A stretch of DNA of 64,000 nt from Gnetum montanum (lineage: Eukaryota > Streptophyta > Gnetopsida > Gnetales > Gnetaceae). This document shows positions 30,969 through 43,325 of this stretch, piece by piece; the first letter of the stretch is position 1; every line of letters begins with the position of its first letter. The translations under genes and the position numbers were made by a program. Below the pieces are notes generated by a model that saw only the letters and a list, made by a program, of their open reading frames with translations, was not told the DNA's origin and made no database searches. The stretch spans positions 218,348 to 282,347 of the forward strand of contig MNCI01008931.1 in assembly GCA_015680685.1 (NCBI GenBank), in the 5' to 3' direction.

Positions 30969-31120
30969 TTTGAGTGACGGTAAGGTGTTTTTTTCTCAAG
31001 TTATAAGACTTGGGTTCAAGCCTGGGCATAGTCATTAGAAAGATGTTAGGCTTTTTCTCATCCATCACTTTCCGACCTTTGTGGGATGAGCATTGAACCT
31101 CTTGGTGATAATTCTTTTTG
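30969..31120 (+). repeat. SINE-like repeat, copy 2
   Basis: TGAGTGACGGTAAGGTG start, B box GGTTCAAGCC at 31013-31022, and an end with GGATGAGCATTGAACCTCTT followed by a T-rich tail. It is in the opposite orientation to the other two copies. Confidence 0.65.
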
Positions 31121-32765
31121 AAATTTATGAAATTAAGAAAAATTATTAAGGGAAAAATGTTTAGAACTTAAATTTATTTTTGGTAGAAATAAGTTATATC
31201 TAATTAGTGATAAATAAAGCTACCATCTACAATTCCTTACATTCATTTAATAGCACTTTAAATTACAATAACCTATGCTTCTCATAATGTTGATTGGACT
31301 TCTAACTCAATTGAAAACAATACAATAAACGTTGTTACTTAGAAGAAGAAACTAAACATCAACACTATTAAAACAACGATTGGTTTTTTAATGTTTGTGT
31401 TTATAGTAGTTTAACATCTTATTTCATTCTTATCTTATTTATATATGTTATTATGAATAGAAGCCCCTTCAAACCTCTTACACTTAAGAGGATGCACTAT
31501 TTTTCAATCAAGAATGATGAAAAACTTAATTTCTTAATTCGAAATGTTCAAGTTGAAACTAGAGCATATGCATCCTAGGACATACAATCAAATAATACTT
31601 CATTGAAAACACAACACAATGAACATCTTGGTGCTTCAATTGCCTTTTGAACTTGTAATAGGGTTTTTTAATAAGTATTCAATTTTTCATAAAGTTATAA
31701 ATAAGTGGTGCATCCTTACGAAAGTCGCAAAATATAATTCTGAATAAATGTAGAAATTCAAAATTGGTTGGTGATAACATTATAATTGTAAAGATGAATA
31801 ATTTTGAAGAGGCCACTAAAGTAATAAACAAAGCTGAATGGCATGGATTTTCAAAATATTATTATGGTATTATAATTTTTCCAAAATGTACATCAAGTCA
31901 TGTTCCAAAATAAAAAATATTTTCTAAAGTTCCATCCATAGACACTAAAGGAGGACAATCATGAATATCCAAAGGGACAATAAAAAGTGCTTTAAAGATT
32001 GAGTATGATAACTTAGATACTTACGTCTTTCTCTTTTTTCTTTATATATATATATATTGAGGAAAGGTCAAGTTTGCCTATGACATGCTCCTAGGCAAGC
32101 AACGTAGCAACTACCACTTAAGGTCTCATTGATTACATGATTACTGAGGCTTTCCTTTCTACTCACTCTTTCATTTGTTCATTTAGCCAATCACTAACCT
32201 TTACAAGGTTGTAGTGTAGCTCATCGTCAAAATCTCCAAAGCCAAGAATGAACTCAACATCCTTGTCTTTAGAGTAGTCATCATCATTAATGTTGATTAG
32301 ATTTTTCTGATCATCTTCCTTTGCCTTGCTATCTTCAGCACTATTCTCAATGTAGACCACCTTTGAGGCTAGAAACAGTGGTTCACCTTGATGAAGATGT
32401 CTGATGTTCTCCTTAGAGACATCAAGATGTCATCAATAAGCCAATAAGATGCAAAATTTGAACTCTTTCTACTTCTTATTATGTCTACAATATTCATGAA
32501 TAAAAATAGAGAATACACTAAATTGCTAATTACTTATTTAAGGAAATTTACGAAAAAACAAGTACAAAAGCATATCTAAGTGAGGACGAATAACATTAGC
32601 TAAGGAAATGAAAGATGGTGTATGAAAAATTCAAATGTTGGAGGTAAAAATCTAACATATTTTGATGTCAATTTGACTTGATCACAATCCATGTATAGGC
32701 CATCATGACCACTTCAAAACTTGTGGTTAACTCCCTAGGATCTAGCCATGACCTGTGTCTCGAAG
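31121..32765. other. No convincing gene
   Basis: AT-rich. A minus-strand open frame 32163-32360 encodes a 65-residue acidic peptide (SAEDSKAKEDDQKN, DDDYSKDKDVEF) with no recognised family; it may be a piece of a retroelement ORF. 32041-32060 is a short (TA)n run. 32690-32760 carries palindromic ccatgacc/tggtt words seen also at 15290 and 40370. Confidence 0.4.
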
Positions 32766-34838
32766 TGTGTGCAAAAGCTTTCTATTTTTCAAAACTTGAT
32801 GATATTGCCCAAAATTGATTAAATCAATTGAGATTAAAATCAATATCGTTCGTACTGATTTTAACTATCAAAGTATTGAAAAAATCAAGAAGTCTCAGGA
32901 AAATTTTTCTGATATCACTGGAAATCTCTAAGGATGGTAGGATTGAGAAGCTCAATAGGAATTCAAACTTGAATGTTATCGATTGGTGTCCTAAAATCAA
33001 TGAGTGGCAATGTAGAAAAAAATCGTATCAATTTTGGTTATTGGAGGTGACAAACAATAATATTGATATAAAGATATTGATGTAGGTTATTGGAATTGAT
33101 GATGATAGACTAGTGAAAAAATGATTTTTTTGAAAAGCTTATCTAGACAAATTCAAGGCTGTTTAACTTCAAATTTGAATGCTTTATGACAGCTAACATG
33201 TAGATCATGAATCAAGAATTAGATTTGTGAAAAGAAATGTGAAAACAACAAGAGCTATGCTATAAGATGCTTATGCAACTTTTTACAAATAAAGATGTAA
33301 TTAAATGCAATTTGAAATGAGAAAATAAACATTACATTTGAATCTTTAAACATCTTTGATAACAATTCAAGGATCTTTGGATTAATCTTGTAGATTTTTA
33401 TGCTAGATCAATCAACTTTGATGAAAATGATCATCTTTGATGTCATTTGATGTTGAATTGTGGACACAATTGAGAAAGATTCAAAAATTATGAGATTCTG
33501 ATTATGATTAAAAAACCGTAATTGAAAGATTGAAAAATATTATGTTGTAAGATTGTGAAGCAAAGAAGAGAAAAGCTAAAACTTGCTCTTAATTCTTCTT
33601 CAAACCCTTTCTCTCAAAATTCTACAATGAGAAATGAAAAATGAAGTCTCTTGTATATAGGTATGAGAGATAAGGTTCATTTTATAGTGAAGATTGGCCC
33701 TTGTATGCCATTTTAGAAAACATATGACATCGCTATGCCTTCCATCTGAGTTTTTCCATTTTAGGAAACTTTTACATGTATGAGCCAAACCTTGTACATG
33801 GAAATAAAAGACAAATGTTATTAATCAAGAAAACATGAAATGAAAGATGTGAGAAGAGCTTCCATGATGTAGGGACACCTCTTTCGATCCCCTTGTTCTA
33901 CCCTACGTGTTATGTGTCTTTTTAAGTTGATTTTGTTAATGATGATTCTTGGATGTTTTGGCATGTTTCAAAGTGTTTTTGGCTTATTTTGATGAGTTTA
34001 GGGTGTTACATGGTCTATGGGGACTTGTTTGGAGTCATCCAAAGGCTTTCGGCATGAAAACGAGCATTTTTATTTTTAGCAGTTGCAAGATAGACATCTC
34101 CCCTAAGATGTATCACCTAAAGTGTAGATGTCTCAAGACTAAAGTAGACATCTACCAAAAATAGTAGATGTCTCTCCTGAAAGCAAGGTTTTCATAGTAG
34201 ACATCCTAGCAATGACAAAGACAACCCAGACACATGAGGAAACTTTCAAAAATGCCCATTCCAATTTAGGAAACAACCAAAGCAAGATGGAAATAGTTAG
34301 GAAGAAGGTGAGAATACTTAAGAAACATCTAAAGAACTTCATGTTGAGTTGATAAAAGGTTTCTAGGGTTTTTACCTTCCAGTCGCTTATAAATATTGAT
34401 GTAATTCACCATTGTTGAGAGAAGAGAGAGCATAACCTTGACCATAAGTAGGAAAGAAAGCTTATGAGAGTTGAGGGAGGGAAGCTTGTGTAATGAAGTT
34501 GAGTGAGAGGAAAGGGAGAGCACTTAAGAGAGATTAGGAGAATCTCTTATAAGCGTCTTGTCTTGAGCTTGAGCTCCATTGTGAGTAATTGAGGATTCAA
34601 AGAGGACAAGTGTGGCCTCTAAGATCCTTGGGAGAGTTGTGAGTTGAGCTTGGCTCCTCATCTTTGCTTTATTTTATATGTATTTTGAAAATTATCTTAG
34701 TATAAGGAAGATTTTTTTTTCTTTTTTTTTTGTGTTGTTCTTATTTTCTAAGCTAGATTTGCTTGGAAGCTGTGTATTGGGTCCTATTGGGATTTATCAA
34801 GGTACAACCCTCTACACCATTCCATCTATACTACAACA
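32766..34838 (-). repeat. 3' LTR of the copia element (interrupted)
   Basis: Plus-strand ends TGTGTGCAAAAG and ACTACAACA. It aligns with 39289-40361 except for the solo LTR at 33865-34819 inserted near its U3 end. Confidence 0.85.
33865..34819 (+). repeat. Solo LTR (TGATG...CACCA) with TTCCA target duplication
   Basis: Flanked by ttcca at 33860-33864 and again at 34820-34824. The ends TGATGTAGGG and CTCTACACCA match the LTR family of the 17397-20254 element, as do the AGATGTCT word cluster (34095-34210) and the 3' 300 bp. The copia LTR sequence continues directly on either side. Length 955 bp; left by recombination between the two LTRs of a full element. Confidence 0.92.
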
Positions 34839-34844
34839 TGATTA

Positions 34845-34854
34845 TCCCTCCTTT
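34845..34854 (-). promoter_or_regulatory. Polypurine tract of the copia element
   Basis: On minus AAAGGAGGGA followed by TAATCA and the LTR start TGTTGTAG, the usual layout for plus-strand priming. Confidence 0.7.
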
Positions 34855-35023
34855 AATATGGAATGGAAGAGATGATAGAATTAGATTTCTTTGTTCTTCA
34901 TTTTCATCTTTTTTTATGTCTATTTTTTAACATCTGTTGCTTGATCTTTCTCATGGTGATTGGTTTGATGAACATGTTAGCCAATTGATACTTGGTTTCC
35001 AAGTATAATACCATGATTGTCCC

Positions 35024-35400
35024 TTACTTAACTTCATTCCTAATGAAATAGTACTTTAGGTTGATGTGTTCTGACTTTTTGTGGAGTACATGCTCCTTGG
35101 ATAGACCAATTACAATTGTATCATCAATAAATAGATCAATAGGTCTGTATATATCAAATCCAAATTGTAATAAATGCTTCTTGAACCATAAGATACGTTG
35201 TAGACATTTATCCATAGATATGAATTTAGCTTTGCATGAAGAGAAACTCACATAAGATTGCTTTCTAGTTTTCCAATAAATGGTATTAGGTCCATGAAAA
35301 ATAAGAGAACCCAATGTTGATTTTCTATCATTTATGTGATAGTTGGCATTCGAATATGTATGAATTCTTCCATCTTCCTCAACAAATTTCAAGCCATAAT
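35024..35400 (-). pseudogene. Copia RNase H domain
   Basis: KFVEEDGRIHTYSNANYHI, NDRKSTLGSLIFHGPNTIYWK, KQSYVSFSSCKAKFISMDKC and LFIDDTIVIGLSKEHVLHKK reproduce the copia RNase H pattern (YSDADWAG...DRKSTSGY...KQ..V..SS.EAEY...). Here AEAEY reads CKAKF, so an acidic active-site residue is lost. Frame open over 122 codons. Confidence 0.85.
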
Positions 35401-35589
35401 CATAAGTGCCATTTATATATTTAAAGATGTGTGATAACTAACAAGTGAGAGGCTCTAGGTTCACGCAAAAATCTTGATAAGTATGATGTAGAAAATTCTA
35501 AAGCAAGTCTACTTTGACATAAAAATTAGAGTAATCCAATAATTCCTTTATAATATGTAGCATCTACAAGTGGAGCATCATCTTTTGTT

Positions 35590-36390
35590 GTGAGCTTTCA
35601 CTCTTAAGCTAGTGGATTTGAAACTATGCTTTCTCTATTCATCCTATACTTCTCTAATATTGCTTGTGCATATCTAATTTGATGAATTTTGAAAGAATTT
35701 TTCTCTTGATCCACTTGAATTCCCAAGAAGTATCTTGATAAGCCTAAGTCCTTCATTTTAAACTTCCACATCATATTTTTTAAAAATGCTTTAACAAGAC
35801 TTTTAGCAATCCCACAAAAAACAAGATCATCCACATACAATGATATCAAGATGAATTATTTTTCTATATGCTTGTGGTAAAGAAAGGGCTCAAAAGAACA
35901 TGGTTTATATCTAGCCATTAAAAGATATTCATTTATTCTATGAAACTAGGCTCTAGGGGCTTGTTTTAAAGCATATAAGGCTTTTGACAAGTAACTTAAC
36001 TATTCCTCTTCTTCCTTCATTACAAAAGCCTTAGGTTTTTCAATGTAGGTTTCTTCTTCCAAGTATCCATTAAGGAAGGTTGAATTTATATCCATTTGAT
36101 GAATTTTGAGGCAATGATATACAACAATAAAGAGGATGAATTTAATTATCTTACATCTTATAACCAATGCAAATATTTCATCATAGTATGTATATATATA
36201 TATATATGGTTAAATCCGCTTGCAACTAATCTTGCTTTGTATGTTGTAACTTCATTCTTTTCATTATACTTTGTTTTACAAATCTATTTTGCATAATTAA
36301 CTTCCTTACCTTTTGGTCTTTCTATAAGAGTCCAAGTTGGATTCTTCTTGATGACATCATATTCCTTCTTTATAGCTTACCTTCAAACTT
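35590..36390 (-). pseudogene. Copia reverse transcriptase
   Basis: Going down minus: EYDVIKKNPTWTLIERPKGK, MDINSTFLNGYLEEETYIE, LSKALYALKQAPRA, ISLYVDDLVF with the YVDD active site near 35835, FKMKDLGLSRYFLGIQV and QIRYAQAILEKYRM. Stops at several places (for example after the PRA of QAPRA, where the family has Trp) and frame changes around 36190 at a (TA)n run. Confidence 0.88.
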
Positions 36391-36699
36391 TAGATTTTAA
36401 AGCCTCTTATACATTTGAAGGCTCATTAAGAAGGGATGAGTATGAAACATGATTAATGGATTGATATCTAGTGAATCTTGTTTAATAATTCTTATTTAAG
36501 ATCTAACTTTGAGGGTGATTTATTTCAATCCATTGTTTTTGAAAATTTTTTGATCTATCATCTTAATTAAAATTATCAAAACCAAACTTCTCTTTATCTA
36601 AAATAATGGTTTTTAAAAATAAACCACTTTTTTTTCTTCTAAATCAAAGCATTTGTATTCACATGTCTTTTCATCATAGCCAAAAAAGGTGCATTTTCT

Positions 36700-37500
36700 T
36701 GATCTTCAAATTTGTTTAGCAATACATTTGGAATTGTCACATAACATATGCAATCAAAAACTTTCATATGAGATAAATTTGGTACATTTACATATAGGAG
36801 CTGATATGGTGTCTTCTCTTTACTTGATGTAGTAATAAGCCTATTGGGAATATAGGCTAAAACATGGAGTTCTTCATTCTAAAATTGATTGGGAAAGAAA
36901 GCATGTTTGAGAAGGCATCTTGACATTTTTTGAATTACTTTATTCTTTCTTTTAATAATTTCATTGCTTTCTAGTGAATATGCACATGTAGTTTTCTTGT
37001 AAAGATAAAATTCTTCAAATTCTTTATTTACAAACTAACCTCTTCTATCAATTCTTATTATTTTGATTTTGAGATTGAATCTCTTTTCAATCTAGATTCT
37101 AAAATTCTGAAAAATGTGAAATGTTTCATCCTTTGAAAGTAATGAATAGATTCAAATATACCTGCTATAATCATCAACAATGACAAGAAATTATTTGTTC
37201 TTTGCTTGAGCTAAAGTAGGCATTGGGCCTACCCAATCCATATGAACAAGCTCTATAGGTCTTCTCTTTCTTTGTATTTGAGTGTTATGAGGCGATGTTA
37301 TTTGCTTTTCTTTGAGACATATATCACAAACCTCTTTTCATATTTTTGGACATTTGATTCTTATAGCTACATCATTCTTAATTAACTTCTCAAGGTTGAA
37401 ATACGAGACATGGCCTAATCTCAAATTCCATAAATTTGAGAGAAAAACATGTGAAGAATTTAATTGAAAAATCTATGAATTCATGGTTTTAACACCTTTG
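36700..37500 (-). pseudogene. Copia integrase, heavily decayed
   Basis: Recognisable pieces on minus are VCDICLKEKQ (zinc-binding part), PIELVHMDWVGPMPT (first catalytic Asp segment) and FLVIVDDYSRY (second conserved block). Downstream the frame is broken repeatedly. Confidence 0.7.
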
Positions 37501-37559
37501 GATGATTGTGCTTTCAAGCAATAAATGTGATTATTCTTTATCTTCAAGTTTTCAATGAT

Positions 37560-37920
37560 AAAATTACCATTGAAAAATAGTATAAAGATCACCATGAAAG
37601 ATAACTTAGCCAATCCCATTTTGTTGGGATAAGGCTAGGATGATGATCATCATCATCATGAAAGATGACTTGATTTCCTCTACTTATAATTTCACTAACT
37701 AATAATAATAAATTTGATAATTGAAGAACATAATAAACATCATACATATTGATTTTGTGGCCATTAGAAAGTGCAAGTAATACATTACTAATTTCTTCTA
37801 TCTTTACACTTGCTTCATGTCCTACTTCAATGCTTCCAAGAGAGTCATTTGGACTACAATTGACAAAATTCTCTTTGAAAGGAGTCATATGATTTGAGCA
37901 TCCAATATCTATTATCTATG
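37560..37920 (-). pseudogene. Copia protease / pre-integrase region
   Basis: IIDIGCSNHMTPFKENF matches WIIDSGCSNHMT of copia proteases with the DSG triad changed to DIG. GHKINMYDVYYVLQLSNLLL follows as in the family's V.YVP....NLLS block. One open frame covers 37589-37888. Confidence 0.82.
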
Positions 37921-38059
37921 TATGAAGAATAACTACTTTTACCATTTGATAAGTAGTAAAATTGAAGTTTGGATCTTTACCTTTGGACTGATCATGAAGC
38001 TAATGAGGATTATTTTGAGGCTAAGAGTGATCTTCATTTGATTTTGATTGATTATTTGG

Positions 38060-38640
38060 AGTGTAAGAAGGAAATGTTACCTTCCACCATCACTTGTCTT
38101 CATAGTGACCTTTCTTCTTGTAACTTTTGCACCATGTAACATTTGAAGATGATGCTTCTTGTTGGTTTCTTGGAGTGAAATTAAATATTCATTCTCTTTG
38201 ATCTCTTCCTCCTCTAAAGTTGCCTTTTCCTCTTCAATTTTCAGTTTTGAAATTATGATTTTGACTTTGATCTTGATTCTTGTCATTGTTTAAAATTGAA
38301 TTTCTAGCTCTTCCTCTTTCAAATGTACCTCTACCTCTTACATTTATTGCAAAATAGACTTGTTCATTTTGACTTTGATTATCATGCTTTTTTAGATCTT
38401 TTAAAGTTCTAACTTGAGATAGTAATTCATTAATTGTAATATCATCTAGATTTCTATTTTGAATAATATTCATCATAGTATACTTGAATCTTCCATCATT
38501 ATATAAAACTTGAAGGAATTTATCTAACTTTTTTCTTTCACTATATTCACATAAATATTCATCTAGATTTTTTATACTTGTATACATTCTAACAAAGTAC
38601 CTTTTACTATTCACACCTCTATTGAAGTCAAATCTTCAAA
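38060..38640 (-). pseudogene. Copia gag (UBN2-type)
   Basis: RYFVRMYTSIKNLDEYLCEY, DKFLQVLYNDGRFKYTMMNI and DDITINELLSQVRTLKD follow the UBN2 gag core (Y..R...I.N.L...G......V..KIL.SL...F......I.E...L..L....L...L). An Arg/Gly-rich link and a zinc knuckle remnant (WCKSYKKKGHY, second Cys lost) precede the protease. Confidence 0.78.
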
Positions 38641-39267
38641 TTCTCATTTATACCTCAATTGCTTGATTTAGATTTTTGTGGATCATTTATACTCTTGTTG
38701 GTTGGAAGGTCCTAAGCCTCCTTTGCATTTAGCTTGTCAATGACTCTTAAGCCAATTGAATATGAAACTAAAGTACATATGATCGTTTTTGCTAATGCAT
38801 CCTTTATTCTATCTTCTTGGAGATTTTTTCTTTGCTTTCTATTAAGTGTTACTTGGTTAGGAAATTCTTAATATCCATGCTTTGCAATGTCCTAGCATTC
38901 ATTGATTTGGAGTAAAGTCTTTATAAGCTTCCTCCAATATATGAAGTCTTAGCTTCCATTAAAGATAAGGTTGCACTTTGATATGATTTTTTTTTTGTTT
39001 ATTTTGGCTTTCTTTTAAATGAATTGTGACTTAAAAGGTGTAAGACCTAAGGATTTAATCTCGCTTTGATGTGAAATGGTATAGATTTAGATGTAAAATG
39101 AGAAAAATGAGATTTCAAATGAGAGAATTGGAAAAAGAAGGGTTTCAATAAGAGATATTGTGAAATGAAAGGATCTATAAGAAATTAAGACATTTGTTAT
39201 GCCTTCTAACTTGTAGATGATGAATGTAGTTTCTTTACATAATTTTCCAAAGGTTTGAATCTTTTGA

Positions 39268-39279
39268 GTTCTAATACCA
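39268..39279 (-). promoter_or_regulatory. Primer-binding site of the copia element
   Basis: On minus TGGTATTAGAAC, two bases from TGGTATCAGAGC. Confidence 0.65.
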
Positions 39280-39288
39280 ATATTAGAG

Positions 39289-40361
39289 TGTGTGCAAAAG
39301 CTTTGTACTTTTCAGAACTTAATGATAAAGCCTAAGATTCATTAAATCAATTGTAATCAAAATTTTTATTCTTATTAATTTTAATCATTGGAGCATTAAA
39401 AACATCGAGGAGTCTTTGGAAAATTTTTCTAATATCATTTGGAATCACACGATGCGATAAGGATCAAGATGCTAGATAGAAATTCAAATTTGAATGTTAT
39501 TGATTAATGTCACATGATTGATTTCAATCATTGGAGATGACAAATGGAAATTTTAATATGAAGATATCAATTTAGGTAACTAGAATTGATGACAACTAAT
39601 GGACAAAAAATGAATCTTTTTGAAAATCCAATTTAGATGAATTTGAACCCATTTTACTTTAGATCTGGATGCTTTCTGATACAAATGATATGTAGATCAT
39701 GAATTGAGAAGTAGATTTGTGAAAAGAAATGTGAAAAAAACAAAGATCTATGTCATAAGATGCTTATCCACTTTATAACTAAAGATACAATTCAATGCAA
39801 CTTTAAATAAGAAAATGAACATGAAATATGAATCTTTAAACATATTTGATAGCCATTCAATGATGTTTGAAGTTATCTTATAAATCTTTATTGATCGATC
39901 AATCAACTTTGACTAAGATGATGATATTTGATGTATTTTGATGTTGAATCTTGGAAGAACTTGAGACAGATTGAACAATTATGAGACTGTAATTGAGATT
40001 GAGAAATTATGATTAAGAGATTGAGAAATATTATGAGGAATTGTGAGATTGTAAAGCAAAAAAAAGAAGAAGCTAAAAATAGCTCTTAATTCTCCTTAAA
40101 ACCCTTTCTCTTGACATTCTACAATAAGAAATAAAAAAAATGAGAAATACAATGTCTTTATAGTGAAGATGAGTTCTATTATGCTAGTTTAGGTAATTTT
40201 TAACATTACTATGCCTTACATCTTAATATTTTCATTTTAGGAAACTTTTATATGCATGAGCCAAATCTTGTAATTACAACTTGAAAATAAAAGACAAATG
40301 ATACCAAACAAGAAAGCATGAAATGAGAGATGTAAGAAAAACTTCCATTCATACTATAACT
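39289..40361 (-). repeat. 5' LTR of the copia element
   Basis: Plus-strand start TGTGTGCAAAAG; it aligns with 32766-34838 over its length. The distal terminus is mutated (ACTATAACT instead of ACTACAACA). Confidence 0.82.
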
Positions 40362-41396
40362 TGACATCATGGTTCAAGTCCTAAGCTTTGAGATAGACCA
40401 CTAGCTAACCATGACCTAACCATGAGTTCACGATGACCCATGGTTTCTAGAACTATGAGCAAGCCACCACTTGTGATCTTAGCCATCGTTAAGTTTCCAA
40501 CCAAAAATTGAACCCTAGATAGAAGATTTTAGAATAAAAAAGAAGCCTTATTTTCATTGCATCCTCTAACTTGCATAGAATTTCTTTTAACCAAAGTTTT
40601 TAAGATATTGATTTAAAAAAATAATCTTAAAAAGTATTTTAAGACAAATTTGCCACATCAATTCATCAAATTAACAATACAGACAAAACATAAAACATCC
40701 ATAAAGTCCAATAGGAAACCTAAAACAGAATATGAAACTTCTAATTCCATATAGTGTATGAAAGTGTGGGGTTATGAGTAGTTCAATTATAAAACAATTT
40801 CCACTCAAAAACATTTTAAGAGAATCTAAGAAGAAAATTATTAAGTTTTTTGGTCAAGAAGATCACAAGATTCAAAGAAATAAGCAACAAATTATGTTAA
40901 GTTGTCATGAAAATATCAAAATTTGATGACACTAAAGCATGATAGGTACCATGATGTTGACCTTAACATTTCATGTATACTTTGAATGATATAAAACACA
41001 ATAAAAGATATGGATCCAAGATAATATTTAATCTCTTATATTTTTTTGATGATATCTATATACAAATGTCTAGGAGCATATATAGTTAAGAGAAACCATC
41101 ATGACTTTTAAGACACAATGATTAGTTAAGAATAATTTATTAATAAATCAGCATATATTAATGAGTAATTATAAATAATAGACATCACCATGATGGTGTA
41201 AACTTTAACTCATGATGTGACTCAATATAGACCTTATTTGAAAGGTTAATCTTCATAATATACAAAATCCTTAACACCAATCCTCAAGCTTAACATTTGT
41301 AGTAAAAACATGATTTACAATTTAATCAACCATTTCATAACATAGGAAAAAGTTATTAATAAAGAAAAAAATCACTTGAAAGTTTTCCATAATGCT
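40362..41396. other. No gene seen
   Basis: 40370-40500 has CCATGACC/CCATGGTT palindromic words like those at 15290-15735. The rest is AT-rich without recognised features. Confidence 0.4.
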
Positions 41397-41540
41397 CACC
41401 ACCCAAAGGCTTAATGCTCATCCTTCCAAGGTAGGATCCTAGGAGAGGTAGTAAATGAGTGAATGCCTAACCTCTTTCAAGTGGCTCAAATCCAAGTATT
41501 AAAACTTGTAAGAAAAGCACCTTACTATCACTCCAAGTAG
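41397..41540 (-). repeat. SINE-like repeat, copy 3
   Basis: On minus: TTGGAGTGATAGTAAGGTGC, a B-box-like GGATTTGAGCC and an end with GGATGAGCATTAAGCCTTTG. Colinear with copies 1 and 2. Confidence 0.6.
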
Positions 41541-42322
41541 TAGTTTCTCTCCACAAGACAAGAAGAATCAAGAATTTTGTTCACTACCAATAGTTTTGAA
41601 GTGATTAATTCTAATAGAATTCCTTATAAATAATCATTTTAAGCAAGCACTATTTGCCGTAAAGAGAAAATGTCATTCTTTATCGATAAAGCAAGATTTA
41701 AAATAGTATAATGACCATGAGTGTTTTTCTTTCTTTGAACTATATGTATTATAATTTTTTTTAGCCTTCCAGTTCTTTTGAATGCTAAAAAGAATAGCCA
41801 GAGATACTAGGGGTCTTATTTCTTGCAAAATATATTATAACACAAATAAGATATAAATCATATAGAAATAAAATATGTTTTTCATGGAAATTAATAATAA
41901 TTAAACTTTACCATCAACCACATAGGTATTAAATAGTTAAAAAAAAGTAAGAAACATTTCAAATAAATGCCACCATTTAACAAAAAAGTCTATATTTTCA
42001 TTCAGTAGTATATCAAATATGCTAGCTAATGACTTTCCTCTTAAATAGAGAGTAGTATTCTTTATTACAGATTCTAAGGCTAGTGATTTACTTAATAGTG
42101 ATGTTGGAACACTGGGACTAGGGCTTGAAGATTTTTTATTAGTGTTGGACTTCTTGAAGAATTTTTCATTAACTTCATTATACATCATTTATCATAATGA
42201 TGGACTCATGATGGAAACAATTAGTAAATAGTAGCGCAATTCAACAAATAGACACAACAAATCTTTATAATGGGAAATAAATTCCTTGGTAATATATTAA
42301 TATCAAAGTTTCCTTACTATGG
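41541..42322. other. No gene seen
   Basis: AT-rich. The minus open frame 41937-42188 has no recognised family. Confidence 0.4.
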
Positions 42323-43179
42323 TGATGAGCCGCAATATCATGTATGCGATATCGCATCCGTGATATCGGGTACGCAATATCAGAGCCTCCCAAGCGATAT
42401 CGGGCATCCGATATCAGGGCCTGTCTTGTCGCCTATAAATAAGAGGTAGGCGCACTTGGTTTGGGCAGTAAGTTTTTGTTGAGTAGTTTGTTAATTATTC
42501 TTAGCCCCTTACCCGAACTCTTGCCTTTTCTCCCTCTCAAAGGTAGAATTATTTCTGCGTGCCCACAGTAGGAGTCATAAAGTGAACGGATCCTTATTCA
42601 AGCATTGTGTACCTTAGCACATCTTGTGTACGACAATAAAGACAAACTTTATGATAAACCTTATATCATCCAGAATAGATTAATTAATGTTAATTACAGT
42701 TATTTACTGCTTTTCTTAATTAATTAATGTTCTCTCTCTCACCCTATAACTCTCATAAGCAAGCACACTCAGTACAATTACTTCAAGCATGTGTGTAACG
42801 GTTGGTAACCTAGTAATGATTAGCATTTCATAATCCTAGCAGTGTAGCATTAGTTTAGAATGTGTATGGCAAGTGAGAGCGGATGCTAGTGTTAAGACTA
42901 GTTAAAGCATAGTTGAGGAGTTCAATTAAATTAGTTACTTAGTTATCTCTCTTCTCCCTTTGTAACACCAAGCCATAAAACATAAAAATATATAAAAATC
43001 ATATACCTCGAGTTTACTTAACCATATAATCATGCTATACAAGGTTGAGAAGACAATGATTGACTAACCCATCCTTGTCAACAAAAGCGCATAAGCACTT
43101 AGTCCTTAGAATTCGACCGGATCATGCGTGGACACTCGTATTCCAATGGTTGAGTGTAAGGATACCTCGCCGCTCATCA
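42323..43179 (+). repeat. 5' LTR of element A
   Basis: Ends TGATGAGCC...CGCTCATCA. TATAAAT at 42434-42440, AATAAA at 42635-42640. U3 upstream of the TATA box has five GATATC-like words in 80 bp. The R/U5 portion resembles the LTRs of B (CACAGTAGGAG/CGTAGTAGGTG and AATAAAGA segments); U3 does not. Confidence 0.82.
42340..42412 (+). promoter_or_regulatory. GATATC-rich U3 block before the TATA box of LTR A
   Basis: Words gcgatatcgcatcc, gtgatatcgggtac, gcaatatcagagcc, gcgatatcgggcatcc and gatatcaggg follow in phase, 14-20 bp apart, about 20-90 bp before TATAAAT. A repeated promoter motif or remnant minisatellite. Confidence 0.6.
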
Positions 43180-43180
43180 T

Positions 43181-43198
43181 TGGCACCATTACTAGGGA
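43181..43198 (+). promoter_or_regulatory. Decayed tRNA-Asp-type PBS of element A
   Basis: TGGCACCATTACTAGGGA, against TGGCGCCGTTGCCGGGGA expected for tRNA-Asp. Five differences, all transitions. Confidence 0.75.
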
Positions 43199-43325
43199 CT
43201 TTGTTGATTGTGCACTAATTAAAACTTAGGAAATCTTTCTCATCATTGGAACGAACCATTAAGGTTCTTTACAAGGAAAAATAATAATAATAATATATAA
43301 TACATTGCACATTGAATAGACAATC

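Larger units (their letters stand above)
32766..40361 (-). mobile_element. Ty1-copia retrotransposon, degraded, with nested solo LTR
   Basis: The 5' LTR is 39289-40361 and the 3' LTR is 32766-34838 (about 1.1 kb once the nested LTR is removed). Both end in GCACACA on minus. Adjacent to the LTRs are a PBS at 39268-39279 and a purine tract at 34845-34854. The interior reads gag, protease, integrase, RT, RNase H, the copia order. Every domain has stops. No flanking duplication could be verified (cgaag on the left, tgaca on the right). Confidence 0.88.
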
